NCBI RefSeq assembly: GCF_025263565.1
Contig: NZ_CP079865.1
Coordinates: forward strand, 3,720,001-3,784,000
Direction: 5' to 3'
Length of the DNA: 64,000 nucleotides
Source: Mycobacterium sp. SMC-8
GTDB taxonomy: Bacteria > Actinomycetota > Actinomycetes > Mycobacteriales > Mycobacteriaceae
Both the position numbers and the translations under genes were made by a program. Positions within the stretch are counted from its first letter, which is position 1. Each line of letters begins with the position of its first letter. Below the pieces are notes generated by a model. That model was given only the letters and a program-made list of their open reading frames with translations, was not told the origin of the DNA and did not search any database. Shown here piece by piece: positions 19,835 to 29,013 of the stretch.

Positions 19835-20830
19835 GTGGTGGAAGCAGCGGTAATGGGGGCCGGGGCCTGGGGAACAGCCCTGGCCAAGGTGTTGGCCGAT
19901 GCCGGCAACAACGTCACGTTGTGGGCCCGCCGGGCGGAGTTGGCCGACGAGATCAACCGGACCCACCGTAACGCCGGCTACCTGGATGTCGCGCTGCCCC
20001 CATCGATTCGCGCCACCAGTGATCCGGCCGAAGCGCTCGGTGCACCGTGCACGGTGTTTCTGGCGGTTCCGTCACAGACCCTGCGGGCCAATCTCGAACT
20101 GTGGAAGGGGTACCTCGGCGCCGACACCACGTTGGTGAATCTGGCCAAAGGCATCGAACTGGACACGCTGATGCGGATGAGTCAGGTCATCATCTCGGTG
20201 ACCGGCGCCGACCCGGGAAGGGTCGCCGTCGTCAGCGGGCCGAATCTGGCCCGCGAGATCGCCGAGGAGCAGCCGGCGGCCACGGTCGTCGCCTGCAGCG
20301 ACTCCGGCCGGGCGGTCGCACTGCAGCGGGCGCTGGCCACCGGGTACTTCCGGCCGTACACCAACTCCGATGTCATCGGCGCCGAGATCGGCGGCGCATG
20401 CAAGAACGTCATCGCGCTGGCCTGCGGAATGGCCGCCGGTGTGGGGCTCGGCGAGAACACCGCAGCGGCCATCATCACGCGTGGGCTGGCCGAGATCATG
20501 CGTCTGGGAATTGCGTTGGGAGCCAAGCCCGCCACCCTGGCCGGCCTCGCGGGGATCGGAGATCTGGTGGCCACCTGCACCTCACCGCAGTCCCGGAACC
20601 GCTCGTTCGGGGAACATCTGGGCAAGGGTGGCACCATCGAGGCCGCCCGGGAGGCGACCGGAGGCCACGTGGCCGAGGGGGTGACGTCGTGCCAGTCAGT
20701 GCTGGCGTTGGCCTCGAGCTACGACGTCGAGATGCCGCTCACCGAGGCGGTGCACCGGGTGTGCCACCGGGGATTGTCGGTCGACGATGCGGTCTCGCTG
20801 CTCCTCGGTCGCACCCCCAAGCCGGAGTGA
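19835..20830 (+). CDS. gpsA: Glycerol-3-phosphate dehydrogenase, NAD(P)
   Basis: This cytosolic enzyme reduces dihydroxyacetone phosphate to sn-glycerol 3-phosphate for phospholipid synthesis. The 331-residue protein has the Rossmann motif [18 protein letters not shown] at residues 7-24, [18 protein letters not shown], the catalytic lysine region [15 protein letters not shown] and [14 protein letters not shown]. Two GTG codons are adjacent at the start (19835 and 19838); the first has ideal leaderless spacing. The downstream PLP-enzyme gene starts six bases after the stop. This is the copy linked to ddl, as in other mycobacteria. Confidence 0.96.
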   Translation: MVEAAVMGAGAWGTALAKVLADAGNNVTLWARRAELADEINRTHRNAGYLDVALPPSIRATSDPAEALGAPCTVFLAVPSQTLRANLELWKGYLGADTTLVNLAKGIELDTLMRMSQVIISVTGADPGRVAVVSGPNLAREIAEEQPAATVVACSDSGRAVALQRALATGYFRPYTNSDVIGAEIGGACKNVIALACGMAAGVGLGENTAAAIITRGLAEIMRLGIALGAKPATLAGLAGIGDLVATCTSPQSRNRSFGEHLGKGGTIEAAREATGGHVAEGVTSCQSVLALASSYDVEMPLTEAVHRVCHRGLSVDDAVSLLLGRTPKPE

Positions 20831-20836
20831 GCGCCG

Positions 20837-21946
20837 ATGACCGGCACCTACGGAGACTCCACACGCAGCGTCAAATCCGTTGTCGCCCAGGGTATTCCGG
20901 GCGAGCCAGTGGCGCAGCCGCTGGTGCCGGTGGCGGCCTATCACCTCGGCGCGGACGAGGACGAAGCCCTTGACAGCTATGGCCGCAAGTCCAACCCGAC
21001 GTGGCGGCAACTGGAGTCCGCGCTGGCCCAGCTCGAAGGGGCTGCGCGCGCACTGACTTTCGGTTCGGGAATGGCCGCGCTGACCGCGGTGCTGCGGATC
21101 CTGGCCGAGCCGGGCCACACGCTGGTGGTGCCGGCGGACGGGTATTACCAGGTGCGTGCCTACGCCAAGGAGTACCTCGCGCCGCGCGGCGTCACCGTCG
21201 TCGAAGCGCGGTGCGACCAGATGTGCGACGCAGCCCGTGACGCGGACGTGGTGCTGGCCGAGACCCCGTCGAACCCCGGACTCGACGTGGTGGAACTGCA
21301 CCGGCTGGCCATGACGTGCCGGTCGCAGCGGACGGTGCTCGTCGTCGACAACACCACCGCCACTCCGCTCGGACAGCAACCGTTGTCGCTCGGCGCCGAC
21401 CTGGTGGTCGCCAGCGCCACCAAGGCGCTGGCCGGCCATCACGATGTCCTCGCCGGCTACGTGGCGGGAAGCCACCCCGAACTGATGGAACGCATCGAGC
21501 GCGAACGACTTCTCGCCGGGCCCATCCTCGGTGCCTTCGAAGCCTGGCTGGTGCTACGCAGCCTGGGCAGTGCCGGATTGCGGTTCGAGAGACAGTGCCA
21601 GAACGCCGCGGCGTTGGCGCTGATGCTGCGTTCCCACCCGGCGGTGCGATCTGTGCGCTATCCCGGCCTACCCGAGGATCCGTCACACGCGATCGCGTCC
21701 GCTCAGATGCGGCGGTTCGGCGGCATCGTGGCGGTGGAGTTGGCCGACGCCGACGCGGTGCACGATCTCGTGCGGCGAAGCGCGTTGCTGGTGGCGTCCA
21801 CGAGCTTCGGCGGAATCCACACCTCGGTCGACCGACGGGCCCGCTGGGGGGACCCCGTCTCCGGCGGGTTCGCCCGGATCTCGCTGGGGATCGAGGACAC
21901 CGACGACATCGTCGACGACGTCCGGCAGGCACTCGGGGCGGCGTGA
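20837..21946 (+). CDS. Cystathionine gamma-lyase/synthase-like PLP enzyme
   Basis: This 369-residue protein belongs to the Cys/Met-metabolism PLP family (fold type I). The cofactor lysine is in ASATKALAGHHDVLAGY, the PLP aspartate in VLVVDNTTATPLGQQP, and the pyridine-ring stacking residue in ADGYYQVRAY. FARISLGIEDTDDI is the usual C-terminal segment. It is somewhat short and lacks the canonical S-x-x-K-Y form of several MetB enzymes, so lyase versus synthase activity is unresolved. It sits between gpsA and ddl, which are adjacent in M. tuberculosis, so it was lost there or gained here. The ATG is at 20837, six bases after gpsA. Confidence 0.85.
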   Translation: MTGTYGDSTRSVKSVVAQGIPGEPVAQPLVPVAAYHLGADEDEALDSYGRKSNPTWRQLESALAQLEGAARALTFGSGMAALTAVLRILAEPGHTLVVPADGYYQVRAYAKEYLAPRGVTVVEARCDQMCDAARDADVVLAETPSNPGLDVVELHRLAMTCRSQRTVLVVDNTTATPLGQQPLSLGADLVVASATKALAGHHDVLAGYVAGSHPELMERIERERLLAGPILGAFEAWLVLRSLGSAGLRFERQCQNAAALALMLRSHPAVRSVRYPGLPEDPSHAIASAQMRRFGGIVAVELADADAVHDLVRRSALLVASTSFGGIHTSVDRRARWGDPVSGGFARISLGIEDTDDIVDDVRQALGAA

Positions 21947-21975
21947 CACGGGCGGGCCGGTAGCCTCTCTAGGTT

Positions 21976-23079
21976 GTGACTGCCCGCATCCGAGTCGCCG
22001 TCGTCTACGGCGGACGTAGCTCCGAACACGCGATCTCGTGTGTATCCGCAGGCAGCATCCTGCGCAACCTCGACCCGCAGCGGTTCGAGGTGGTCGCCGT
22101 CGGCATCACGCCCGAAGGATCGTGGGTGCTCACCGACGGCCGGCCCGAGGCGCTGGCGATCACCGACGGCACCCTGCCGGGCGTCAGCCCCTCGTCTGGC
22201 ATCGAGCTTGCCCTGGCCGCCGACCCCGGTCGGCGCGGCCAGCTGGTGTCCCTCGGCGACCACGCCGGTGAGCTGCTGGCCTCCGTCGACGTCGTGTTCC
22301 CGGTGCTGCACGGCCCCTACGGCGAGGACGGCACGATTCAGGGACTGCTGGAACTCGCCGGGGTGCCGTACGTCGGCGCCGGGGTGTTCGCCAGTGCGGC
22401 CGGCATGGACAAGGAGTTCACCAAGAAGCTGCTCACCGCCGCCGGACTGCCGGTCGGCGACCATGTGGTGCTGCGCCGCGGTGCCGCCACCGTGTCGCTC
22501 GATGACCGGGAGCGGCTCGGTTTACCGGTGTTCGTCAAACCCTCCCGCGGAGGGTCGTCGATCGGTGTCAGCCGCGTCGTGTCCTGGGACGACCTGGACG
22601 CCTCGGTCGAGCTGGCCCGACGTCACGACCCGAAGGTCATCGTCGAGGCCGCCATCCCGGGACGCGAACTCGAATGCGGTGTGCTCGAATTCCCGGACGG
22701 GCGGCTCGCGGCCAGCACGGTGGGTGAGATCCGGGTGGCCGGCGTGCGCGGCAGGGAAGACGGCTTCTACGACTTCGAGACCAAGTACCTCGACGACGCC
22801 GCCGAACTCGACGTGCCCGCCAAAGTCGACGACGACGTCGCCGACGTGGTGCGGCAACTGTCGATCCGCGCCTTCCAGGCGATCGACTGCCAGGGTCTGG
22901 CCCGGGTGGACTTCTTCCTCACCGATAACGGGCCCGTCATCAACGAGATCAACACGATGCCCGGATTCACCACGATCTCGATGTATCCGCGGATGTGGGC
23001 GGCCAGCGGCGTCGATTACCCGACCCTGCTGGCGACCATGGTCGACACGGCGCTCGCCCGCGGCACCGGTCTGCGGTAG
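21976..23079 (+). CDS. ddl: D-alanine--D-alanine ligase
   Basis: This ATP-grasp enzyme joins two D-alanines for peptidoglycan precursors and is a target of D-cycloserine. The 367-residue protein shows [20 protein letters not shown] at the N-terminus, [15 protein letters not shown], the ATP-binding [16 protein letters not shown], and the C-terminal metal loop [20 protein letters not shown]. The GTG start at 21976 gives [24 protein letters not shown] at 21961-21966 ends nine bases before it and could be the -10. Long-type length is usual for mycobacterial Ddl. The gene converges on the DUF3515 gene with three bases between stops. Confidence 0.97.
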   Translation: MTARIRVAVVYGGRSSEHAISCVSAGSILRNLDPQRFEVVAVGITPEGSWVLTDGRPEALAITDGTLPGVSPSSGIELALAADPGRRGQLVSLGDHAGELLASVDVVFPVLHGPYGEDGTIQGLLELAGVPYVGAGVFASAAGMDKEFTKKLLTAAGLPVGDHVVLRRGAATVSLDDRERLGLPVFVKPSRGGSSIGVSRVVSWDDLDASVELARRHDPKVIVEAAIPGRELECGVLEFPDGRLAASTVGEIRVAGVRGREDGFYDFETKYLDDAAELDVPAKVDDDVADVVRQLSIRAFQAIDCQGLARVDFFLTDNGPVINEINTMPGFTTISMYPRMWAASGVDYPTLLATMVDTALARGTGLR

Positions 23080-23082
23080 CGG

Positions 23083-23706
23083 CTAGCGCGGCGGCGCGCC
23101 AACGGGCCCAGGATCCGGCGGGCGGGGCGCAAGAGTGTCGGTGATCGCTTGCGAGAGCACCTGGATCGGTGTCGGGCCGGAATCCGCCGGCAACGTCAGC
23201 GCCACGTACACGGGCCGGTCCACGACGAACCAGGTGCTGCGCGAATCTCCCGCCCCCGCTTCGCCCAACCGGTCATTTCCCGCCCCCGCTTCGCCCACCC
23301 GGTCATTTCCCGCCCCCGCTTCGCCCACCCGGAACCACTGCACCCCGTCCACCACCTGCACGGGAGTCCCGGATACGAACTCGGCGGGCCGCTCCAGTCC
23401 GCACCGCAGGATCAGCGCTTCACCACCGTGCTCCCGCTGCCACGCGGCCGTGCCGGGGGGCGCGGGTTCCACGACCTCGGCGCGCCGGTAGTCGCCGAGC
23501 GCGTCGGGCAACGCAGCGACCAACCCCGCGCATTGCGGGCTCTCGGCCTGGGGGGCGGGCAGCGCCGCGATCGCCACCGGCTGAGGCGCCGGCACGCGTT
23601 GCCTGACCGCGATCGTGCCGATCACGGCGACCACACTGCCGACGGCGATGATCAGCGCGGCGAGCAGCGCCCACCGCGGCGGACCGTCTGTGGTCGGGCT
23701 GTTCAC
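23083..23706 (-). CDS. DUF3515 membrane-anchored protein with a 10-residue repeat
   Basis: This 207-residue protein has an N-terminal membrane anchor (WALLAALIIAVGSVVAVIG, residues 12-30) and an exported DUF3515 domain with two cysteines (SPQCAGLVAALPDALGDY and ALILRCGLERP). It corresponds in position to Rv2980, of unknown function. Between WFR and STWFVVDRPVYVAL it carries the decapeptide VGEAGAGNDR in almost three copies, encoded by 30-base tandem repeats, which looks like an insertion in an otherwise continuous domain. The protein is probably in the periplasmic space near the ddl-linked envelope genes, but no role is known. Confidence 0.8.
   Translation of the reverse strand: MNSPTTDGPPRWALLAALIIAVGSVVAVIGTIAVRQRVPAPQPVAIAALPAPQAESPQCAGLVAALPDALGDYRRAEVVEPAPPGTAAWQREHGGEALILRCGLERPAEFVSGTPVQVVDGVQWFRVGEAGAGNDRVGEAGAGNDRLGEAGAGDSRSTWFVVDRPVYVALTLPADSGPTPIQVLSQAITDTLAPRPPDPGPVGAPPR
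23248..23332 (+). repeat. 30-bp tandem repeat inside the DUF3515 gene
   Basis: Two full units (23248-23277, 23278-23307) and a 25-base third unit (23308-23332) differ by a single base (a or c). The core is cccgcccccgcttcgccca. The period of 30 keeps the frame and inserts VGEAGAGNDR units, so copy number could change without breaking the gene. Confidence 0.95.
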
Positions 23707-23716
23707 ACGTCAAACT

Positions 23717-23959
23717 CTAGGGGTGCGCCCCCCTTGCGATAGGACAGGTCAGGGTGCGGGTGATCCCGGCAACCTGCTGCACACCAGGCACGATCGTCGT
23801 CTTCAGCTCGTCGAGAGACCCCGCGGTCACCCGCACCACCACGTCATAGGGGCCGGTCACGTACTCCGACGACGACACACCGGTCAGCCCCGCGAGCTGT
23901 TTGGCGATGACTTCGGCGCGGCCGACCTCGGTCTGGATGAGAACGAAAGCCTCGACCAC
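23717..23959 (-). CDS. Stand-alone Lrp/AsnC ligand-binding (RAM) domain protein
   Basis: This 80-residue protein is a single alpha/beta ACT-like domain (MVEAFVLIQTEVGRAEVIAK, then SEYVTGPYDVVVRV and GVQQVAGITRTLTC) equal to the effector domain of Lrp/AsnC regulators without the DNA-binding part. Such proteins oligomerise and bind amino acids; a regulatory or sensing role is likely but unproven. The GTG at 23959 is chosen because it starts the domain and has AAGGGA upstream. Longer open sequence upstream is antisense to thiL and not coding. It is divergent from thiL with 97 bases between, and ends ten bases before the DUF3515 start. Confidence 0.85.
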   Translation of the reverse strand: MVEAFVLIQTEVGRAEVIAKQLAGLTGVSSSEYVTGPYDVVVRVTAGSLDELKTTIVPGVQQVAGITRTLTCPIARGAHP

Positions 23960-24056
23960 TGGCGAAATCCCTTCATTGGCTGCATAGACTCCACGCCGCA
24001 GGGACCAAACGTACCGCAGGTGCGTCGAGCGTTCAGGACGGCGGGAGGATCGGGCG

Positions 24057-25019
24057 ATGGCGGACGAGGGCGCCGACGACACGCTGTCGCAGTCGGGCGA
24101 ATTCGCCGTGATCGACAGACTGGTCGCCGGCCGTCGCCAGCCCCCGTTCGTCGCGCTCGGCCCCGGTGACGACGCGGCCGTCGTCATCGCGTCGGACGGC
24201 CGGACCGTCGTATGCACCGACATGCTCATCGAGAACCGGCATTTCCGGCTGGACTGGTCCACCCCGCACGACGTCGGGCGAAAAGCCATCGCGCAGAACG
24301 CCGCTGACATCGAAGCCATGGGCGGGCGGACCACCGCGTTCGTCATCGGATTCGGGGCGCCCGGGCACACCCGCACCGCGAGCGCGGTGGAACTGGCCGA
24401 CGGGATGTGGCACGAGGCCGAGTCGATCGGCGCGAGCATCGTCGGCGGAGACACCGTCTCGGCACCGCAGTGGGTGGTGTCGGTCGCCGCGCTGGGCGAC
24501 CTCGACGGTCGGGAGCCGGTGCGTCGCGACGGTGCCCGACCCGGGGACATCGTGGCCATAACCGGTGAACTCGGTCGCTCCCATGCGGGATACGCATTGT
24601 GGCACAAGGGAATCGAAGGGCATGCGGCGCTGCGTCGCCGCCATCTCGTTCCCGAGCCGCCCTACGGGCAGGGCCGGATCGCGTCCCGGGCGGGCGCGAC
24701 CTCGATGACCGACGTCTCCGACGGACTGCTTGCCGACCTCGGGCACATCGCGTTCGCGTCGAACGTGCACATCGATCTCTCCAGCGAAGGTCTGCGTCCC
24801 GACATCGAGGCAGTCGCCGAGGCGGCGGCCGAGGCCGGCGCCGATGCGCTGCAGTGGGTGCTCGGCGGGGGAGAGGACCACGCACTGGTGGCCACGTTCC
24901 GCGCCGAACCGCCGCCGGGCTGGCGCGTCATCGGCAGCGTGGCGGTTCCGCCCGCTGCCGCCGGTGTCACCGTCGACGGCGCACCGTGGCAGGGAGACCG
25001 GGGCTGGCAGTCGTTCTGA
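24057..25019 (+). CDS. thiL: Thiamine-monophosphate kinase
   Basis: This 320-residue enzyme phosphorylates thiamine monophosphate to thiamine diphosphate, the cofactor used among others by IlvB. AIR-synthase-like features are visible: ALGPGDDAAVV, the metal-binding CTDMLIENRHFRLDW, NAADIEAMGGRTTAFVIGFGAP, GGDTVSAPQWVVSVAALGD, TDVSDGLLADLGHIA and GGGEDHALVATF. The ATG at 24057 has GGGAGGA upstream. The gene lies before ung as in M. tuberculosis. No TPP riboswitch is apparent in the 97 bases upstream. Confidence 0.95.
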   Translation: MADEGADDTLSQSGEFAVIDRLVAGRRQPPFVALGPGDDAAVVIASDGRTVVCTDMLIENRHFRLDWSTPHDVGRKAIAQNAADIEAMGGRTTAFVIGFGAPGHTRTASAVELADGMWHEAESIGASIVGGDTVSAPQWVVSVAALGDLDGREPVRRDGARPGDIVAITGELGRSHAGYALWHKGIEGHAALRRRHLVPEPPYGQGRIASRAGATSMTDVSDGLLADLGHIAFASNVHIDLSSEGLRPDIEAVAEAAAEAGADALQWVLGGGEDHALVATFRAEPPPGWRVIGSVAVPPAAAGVTVDGAPWQGDRGWQSF

Positions 25020-25026
25020 GGCCCGC

Positions 25027-25032
25027 TAAGTT
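25027..25032 (+). promoter_or_regulatory. -10 hexamer TAAGTT of ung
   Basis: TAAGTT ends eight bases before the GTG start at 25041, consistent with a leaderless ung transcript in addition to read-through from thiL. Confidence 0.45.
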
Positions 25033-25040
25033 GGCCTCTC

Positions 25041-25718
25041 GTGACAGCACGTCCTCTGCGGGAACTGATCGACGACGGGTGGGCCGCGGCGCTGGCGCCG
25101 GTCGAATCCCAGGTGGCACAGATGGGGGAGTTCCTGCGCGCCGAACTCGCCGCCGGACACCGGTACCTGCCCTCCGGGGAGAACGTACTGCGTGCGTTCA
25201 CGTTTCCGCTGGACAAGGTCCGGGTGCTGATCGTCGGTCAGGATCCGTACCCGACACCCGGCCACGCCGTCGGCCTGAGTTTCTCGGTCGCGCCCGACGT
25301 GAAGCCGCTGCCGCGCAGTCTCGACAACATCTTCAAGGAGTACCGGGCGGATCTCGGCCACCCGGCGCCCGTCTGCGGGGATCTGACGCCCTGGTGCGAA
25401 CAGGGCGTGATGCTGCTCAACAGGGTGCTGACGGTGCGGCCCGGCACCCCCGCCTCACATCGGGGTAAGGGCTGGGAGGCGGTCACCGAATGCGCGATCC
25501 GCGCGCTGGTTGCCCGCGAGCAGCCTCTGGTGGCCGTGCTGTGGGGCAGGGACGCCTCGACACTGCGCCCCATGCTGGGCGACACCGCAGTCATCGAATC
25601 CCCGCATCCGTCGCCGCTCTCGGCGTCGCGCGGATTCTTCGGGTCAAAACCGTTCAGCCGCGCCAACGACCTGCTCACCCAGATGGGTGCCGAGTCGATC
25701 GACTGGCGTTTGCCCTAG
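25041..25718 (+). CDS. ung: Uracil-DNA glycosylase, family 1
   Basis: This 225-residue enzyme removes uracil from DNA, starting base-excision repair. The catalytic water-activating segment is [22 protein letters not shown] (Asp in GQDPYP), and the minor-groove loop is [20 protein letters not shown], both intact. GTG 25041 gives [14 protein letters not shown]. The end is unusual: the stop TAG at 25716-25718 is formed by the TA target duplication of an IS630 element plus the first base of the element. The same TAG would be restored by the base after the right copy, so the protein is unchanged and should be functional. Confidence 0.96.
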   Translation: MTARPLRELIDDGWAAALAPVESQVAQMGEFLRAELAAGHRYLPSGENVLRAFTFPLDKVRVLIVGQDPYPTPGHAVGLSFSVAPDVKPLPRSLDNIFKEYRADLGHPAPVCGDLTPWCEQGVMLLNRVLTVRPGTPASHRGKGWEAVTECAIRALVAREQPLVAVLWGRDASTLRPMLGDTAVIESPHPSPLSASRGFFGSKPFSRANDLLTQMGAESIDWRLP

Positions 25719-26815
25719 TGTCCTGAGTCATTAATTCGGTTGCAGTAGTTGGCGATGCTTGCCAGGATCTGGTCGGCGGTCTTAGTCCAGACGTAAGGCT
25801 TGGGGTTGTCGTTCCAGGTGTCGATCCAGGCACGGATATCGGCGTTGAGTTGCCGCACCGAGGTGTGAGTGGAGCGGCGCAGTTTCTTGGTGGTCAGCTC
25901 GGCAAACCAGCGCTCGACGAGATTGAGCCACGAGGAGCTGGTCGGGGTGAAGTGCAGGACGAATCTGGGATGGCTTGCCAGCCAACGCTTCACCGCAGGC
26001 GTCTTGTGTGTGGAGGCATTGTCGAGGACCAGATGCACATCGAGATCGTCGGGAACTTCGGCATCGATCTTCTTGAGGAAGGCCAGGAACTCGGTGGCCC
26101 GGTGCCGGGAGTGCAGCGCGCCGATGACCTTGCCGGTGGTCAGGTCGAGGGCGGCGTACAAGCTGGAGGTGCCGTGGCGGACGTAGTCGTGGCTGGCTCG
26201 CGCCGGGGTTCCGGGCAGCATCGGAAACACGGGCTGGGTGCGATTAAGGGCCTGGATCTGCGTCTTCTCATCCACGCAGAGCACCAGCGCCCGCTCCGGC
26301 GGGTCCAGGTACAGGCCGACGACATCGCGGACTTTGGCCACGAACAGCGGATCCTTCGATAGCTTCCATGAGTCCTGCTTGTGGGGAGCCAGTCCGAACG
26401 CTCGCCAGACCCGCGACACCATCGACTGACTCAACCCCAAATGAGCGGCCATCGAGCGGGTCGACCAATGAGTGGCATCCGGCGGGGTGGTCTCCAGCGT
26501 CTTGGTGATCAACGCTTCGATCTGGTCGTCGCCGACGACCCGCGGACGACCCGGGCGAGGCTCGTCAACCAACCCGTCTAGACGTAATTCGACGAACCGG
26601 TTGCGCCATCGCCGCACCGTGCCGATCGACAGTTCCAGCCGATCGGCGAGTTCGGTGTTGGAGCCACCGTCGGCGGCTGCCAACACAATTCGAGCCCGCA
26701 TCGCCAGACCCGCGGCACTGGATCGTCGCCGCGCCCACCCCTCCAACTCGGCCCGCTCGTCAGTGGTCAAGACAATCTTCGCGGCATGAGGTGTCGGCAC
26801 AACCCAGTCTAACAA
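25715..26815 (-). CDS. IS630-family DDE transposase
   Basis: This 366-residue transposase has an N-terminal helix-turn-helix region ([21 protein letters not shown], about residues 54-74), a second winged domain, and the DDE catalytic triad D182 (LCVDEKTQ), D265 ([10 protein letters not shown]) and E301 (WLNLVERWF). The first plausible start is TTG 26815; GTG 26800 is an alternative five codons in. The stop TAG (25717-25715) is not encoded by the element: it uses the duplicated TA plus a flanking C. It therefore pairs with the ung stop on the opposite strand in the palindrome CTAG. All catalytic residues are present, so the element may be active. Confidence 0.95.
   Translation of the reverse strand: MLDWVVPTPHAAKIVLTTDERAELEGWARRRSSAAGLAMRARIVLAAADGGSNTELADRLELSIGTVRRWRNRFVELRLDGLVDEPRPGRPRVVGDDQIEALITKTLETTPPDATHWSTRSMAAHLGLSQSMVSRVWRAFGLAPHKQDSWKLSKDPLFVAKVRDVVGLYLDPPERALVLCVDEKTQIQALNRTQPVFPMLPGTPARASHDYVRHGTSSLYAALDLTTGKVIGALHSRHRATEFLAFLKKIDAEVPDDLDVHLVLDNASTHKTPAVKRWLASHPRFVLHFTPTSSSWLNLVERWFAELTTKKLRRSTHTSVRQLNADIRAWIDTWNDNPKPYVWTKTADQILASIANYCNRINDSGH
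25718..25736 (+). repeat. Left inverted repeat of the IS630 element
   Basis: Nineteen bases identical to the reverse complement of 26825-26843; the TA duplication lies just outside at 25716-25717. Confidence 0.95.
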
Positions 26816-26824
26816 CTAGATCGC

Positions 26825-26843
26825 AATTAATGACTCAGGACAC
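26825..26843 (-). repeat. Right inverted repeat of the IS630 element
   Basis: Nineteen bases matching the left end exactly; the second TA copy is at 26844-26845, followed by GCGGGC of the original chromosome. Confidence 0.95.
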
Positions 26844-26888
26844 TAGCGGGCGGCGCGCGGGGTCAGCGAGTACGCGCATAAACGAACA

Positions 26889-26913
26889 GCGGTCGGCGTA
26901 TCACGCCGACCGC
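26889..26913. terminator. Hairpin between the IS element and rpmB
   Basis: An 11-base perfect stem (26889-26899 with 26903-26913) and three-base loop lie 38 bases beyond the rpmB stop on the minus strand. It probably terminates rpmB, and originally also ung, before the insertion separated them. Confidence 0.7.
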
Positions 26914-26950
26914 GCTTCGTCACCCGTCGAATGCCTCGCCGGGTCGAGTA

Positions 26951-27145
26951 TCAGCCGCGCGAAACCTTGCCGGCCTTCAGGCAGGACGTGCACACATTGA
27001 CGCGGTGCTTGTTCCCGCCCGGGCCCGACACCGCGCGCACCGACTGGATGTTCGGGTTCCACCGACGGCTGGTCCGGCGATGGGAGTGCGACACCGACTT
27101 GCCGAAGCCGGGGCCCTTCCCGCAGATCTCGCACACGGCAGCCAT
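26951..27145 (-). CDS. rpmB: Ribosomal protein L28, zinc-binding type
   Basis: This 64-residue protein of the 50S subunit has two CxxC pairs, CEICGKGPG near the N-terminus and [10 protein letters not shown] near the C-terminus, so it is the C-plus (zinc ribbon) form. [15 protein letters not shown] is the conserved basic core. The start ATG 27145 follows GAGGAG; the much longer open frame upstream is only antisense to the DAK2 gene. Mycobacteria usually also carry a zinc-free paralogue used under zinc limitation, which is not in this window. Confidence 0.95.
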   Translation of the reverse strand: MAAVCEICGKGPGFGKSVSHSHRRTSRRWNPNIQSVRAVSGPGGNKHRVNVCTSCLKAGKVSRG

Positions 27146-27330
27146 GTTGAAACTCCTCGAATTAGTACTTAAGGGTTCTTGGGTCGGGGTCTGGATTCCT
27201 CCGGCCACCTCAGAGGCGGCGCGACCCGACAACCTGATCAGGATACCGGCCGTCGCAGAGAACACCAAAACCCGGGCCCGCGCTGTGCACAGGCCATCCT
27301 GCACGCTTCGGCGCTGTCCCCGCCACTGGC

Positions 27331-27336
27331 TAGGCT
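27331..27336 (+). promoter_or_regulatory. -10 hexamer TAGGCT upstream of the DAK2 gene
   Basis: TAGGCT lies 32 bases before the ATG at 27369, giving a short leader with GGAGG at about 27360-27364. The rest of the 223-base divergent gap contains an AT-rich tract next to rpmB (27150-27175), which probably holds the rpmB promoter, and nothing else recognisable. Confidence 0.45.
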
Positions 27337-27368
27337 GACGCCGACGTCGGAAGCAGTGTGGAGGTGGG

Positions 27369-29012
27369 ATGTCGGTTCGGCGCCTCGATGCGTCCGCCCT
27401 ACGGCGCTGGGCGCATGCTGCCGTCGCGGACCTGGTCAGCCACACCGACGAGATCAACCGGTTGAACGTGTTCCCGGTCGCCGACTCGGATACCGGGACG
27501 AACATGCTGTTCACGATGCGTGCGGCGTGGGCGCAGGCGGACGCCTGCGACGCCGGCGCGGACGTCGCGGAAGTCGCCGCGGCGCTGGCCGACGGGGCGC
27601 TGCGCGGCGCCCGCGGCAACTCCGGGGTGATCCTGTCCCAGATCCTGCGGGCCCTCGCCGAGGTCACCGCGTCCGCCGCTGAAGATCGGCAAGGCGTGCT
27701 CACCGACATCAGCGGTGCGCTGCTGAGCGCTTCGCTGCGGCACGCGCTGACGCTCGTCGTCGCATCGATGGGCGAAGCCGTGCCGGGAACCATCGTCTCG
27801 GTCCTGCACGACGCGGCCGAGGCGGCCGAGGACTCGGTCCTGGCGGATGCGGACCTGCCTGAGGTGGTGACCGTGTGCGCCCACGCCGCCGGAGCCGCGC
27901 TGGATCGCACCCCCTCCCAGCTCGACGTGCTGGCCGACGCCGGGGTCGTCGACGCCGGGGGCCGCGGCCTGGTGGTCCTGCTCGACGCACTGTGCGCGAC
28001 GCTGACCGGACAGGCGCCGCGCCGGACCGTCTATGCACCCTCGAAAACCCCACCGCCGGCACCGGCAGCGCACACCGGTCCCGGTTTCGAGGTGATGTAC
28101 CTGCTCAGCGGATGCCAGGTCGAGGGCGTCGAGAAATTACGGGCCCGACTCGACGAACTGGGCGACTCGATCGCGATCGCGGCCTCGGGATTCGGCGGCG
28201 ATGCCCGCCCCGGGCACTTCTCGGTCCACGTCCACGCCGACGATGCGGGGGCCGCGGTCGAGGCGGGTCTGGCGGTGGGCACCCTGAGCCGGATCCAGAT
28301 CACGTCGCTGCGCGGTGGTGCGGACCGGCCGGCCGCCGGCAGCTGGAGCCGGCAGCGCGCCGTGCTGGCCGTCGCCGACGGGGACGGCGCCGAAAGCCTG
28401 TTCACCGGAGAGGGCGCCGAGGTGCTGCGGCCACGCCCCGATGAGCCGGTCAGCGCTCAACGGTTGCTGCATGCCCTGGTCAACACCGGAGCCGCCCAGG
28501 TGATGGTGCTGCCCAACGGGTACGTCGCCGCCGAGGAGATCGTCGCCGGATGCGCGGTCGCCTCCGACTGGGGGATCGACATGGTGCCGGTGCCGACCGG
28601 GTCCATGGTGCAGGGCCTGGCGGCCCTGGCCGTCCACGACCCCGAGCGCCGCGTCGTCGACGACGGCTACACCATGGCCAGGGCCGCGGCGGCGGCTCGG
28701 TACGGCGCGGTGCGCGTCGCCGCCGAAGAGGCATTGACGTGGGCCGGCGCCTGCAAGCCCGGAGACGGTCTGGGCATCGTCGGCGACGAGGTGGTCATCG
28801 TCGGCGACGACCTCACGGCGGCGGCGGCGGGATTGATCGACCTGCTGCTCGCCTCCGGAGGTGAGCTGGTGACCGTGCTGACCGGTGACGGTGTGGATCC
28901 CGAGATCGCCGACGCGCTGATCCGGCACGTCCACCGCCACCATCCGGGGACCGAGATGGCGGCCTTCCACACCGGCCACCGCGTCGACGCGGTGCTGATC
29001 GGAGTGGAGTGA
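27369..29012 (+). CDS. DAK2 (DhaL-like) domain protein, FakA/YloV type, intact
   Basis: This 547-residue protein starts with a DhaL-type ATP-binding domain (residues about 10-200: [20 protein letters not shown], then [17 protein letters not shown]) followed by the FakA middle and C-terminal domains ([45 protein letters not shown]). FakA proteins phosphorylate fatty acids bound to DegV-type partners; that role here is inference. In M. tuberculosis the equivalent is split into Rv2975c and Rv2974c, whereas here it is one uninterrupted gene. It is followed directly by recG with one base between. Confidence 0.85.
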   Translation: MSVRRLDASALRRWAHAAVADLVSHTDEINRLNVFPVADSDTGTNMLFTMRAAWAQADACDAGADVAEVAAALADGALRGARGNSGVILSQILRALAEVTASAAEDRQGVLTDISGALLSASLRHALTLVVASMGEAVPGTIVSVLHDAAEAAEDSVLADADLPEVVTVCAHAAGAALDRTPSQLDVLADAGVVDAGGRGLVVLLDALCATLTGQAPRRTVYAPSKTPPPAPAAHTGPGFEVMYLLSGCQVEGVEKLRARLDELGDSIAIAASGFGGDARPGHFSVHVHADDAGAAVEAGLAVGTLSRIQITSLRGGADRPAAGSWSRQRAVLAVADGDGAESLFTGEGAEVLRPRPDEPVSAQRLLHALVNTGAAQVMVLPNGYVAAEEIVAGCAVASDWGIDMVPVPTGSMVQGLAALAVHDPERRVVDDGYTMARAAAAARYGAVRVAAEEALTWAGACKPGDGLGIVGDEVVIVGDDLTAAAAGLIDLLLASGGELVTVLTGDGVDPEIADALIRHVHRHHPGTEMAAFHTGHRVDAVLIGVE

Positions 29013-29013
29013 G

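Larger units (their letters stand above)
25718..26843 (-). mobile_element. IS630-family insertion sequence, complete
   Basis: A 1126-bp element bounded by perfect 19-base inverted repeats (25718-25736 and 26825-26843, outer end GTGTCCTGAGTCATTAATT) and flanked by the TA duplication typical of IS630/Tc1 elements (25716-25717 and 26844-26845). It contains one intact transposase gene on the minus strand. Perfect ends and an intact gene suggest recent insertion. The site is the stop codon of ung, in a chromosomal region otherwise free of mobile DNA in this window. Confidence 0.95.

Noticed and set aside
23248..23332. CRISPR-like short repeats
   Set aside because: The units are contiguous, with no unique spacers, and lie inside a coding frame; no cas genes are near.
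23960..24056. Thiamine riboswitch before thiL
   Set aside because: No TPP aptamer core (such as the CTGAGA and related conserved stems) could be found in the short gap.
23960..24607. N-terminal extension of the Lrp-type domain giving a 296-residue protein
   Set aside because: The extension is antisense to thiL and lacks a helix-turn-helix. The 80-residue form starts at a GTG with a ribosome site and matches stand-alone RAM-domain proteins.
25041..25718. ung disrupted by the IS element
   Set aside because: The insertion rebuilds the TAG stop exactly, so the coding sequence is complete.
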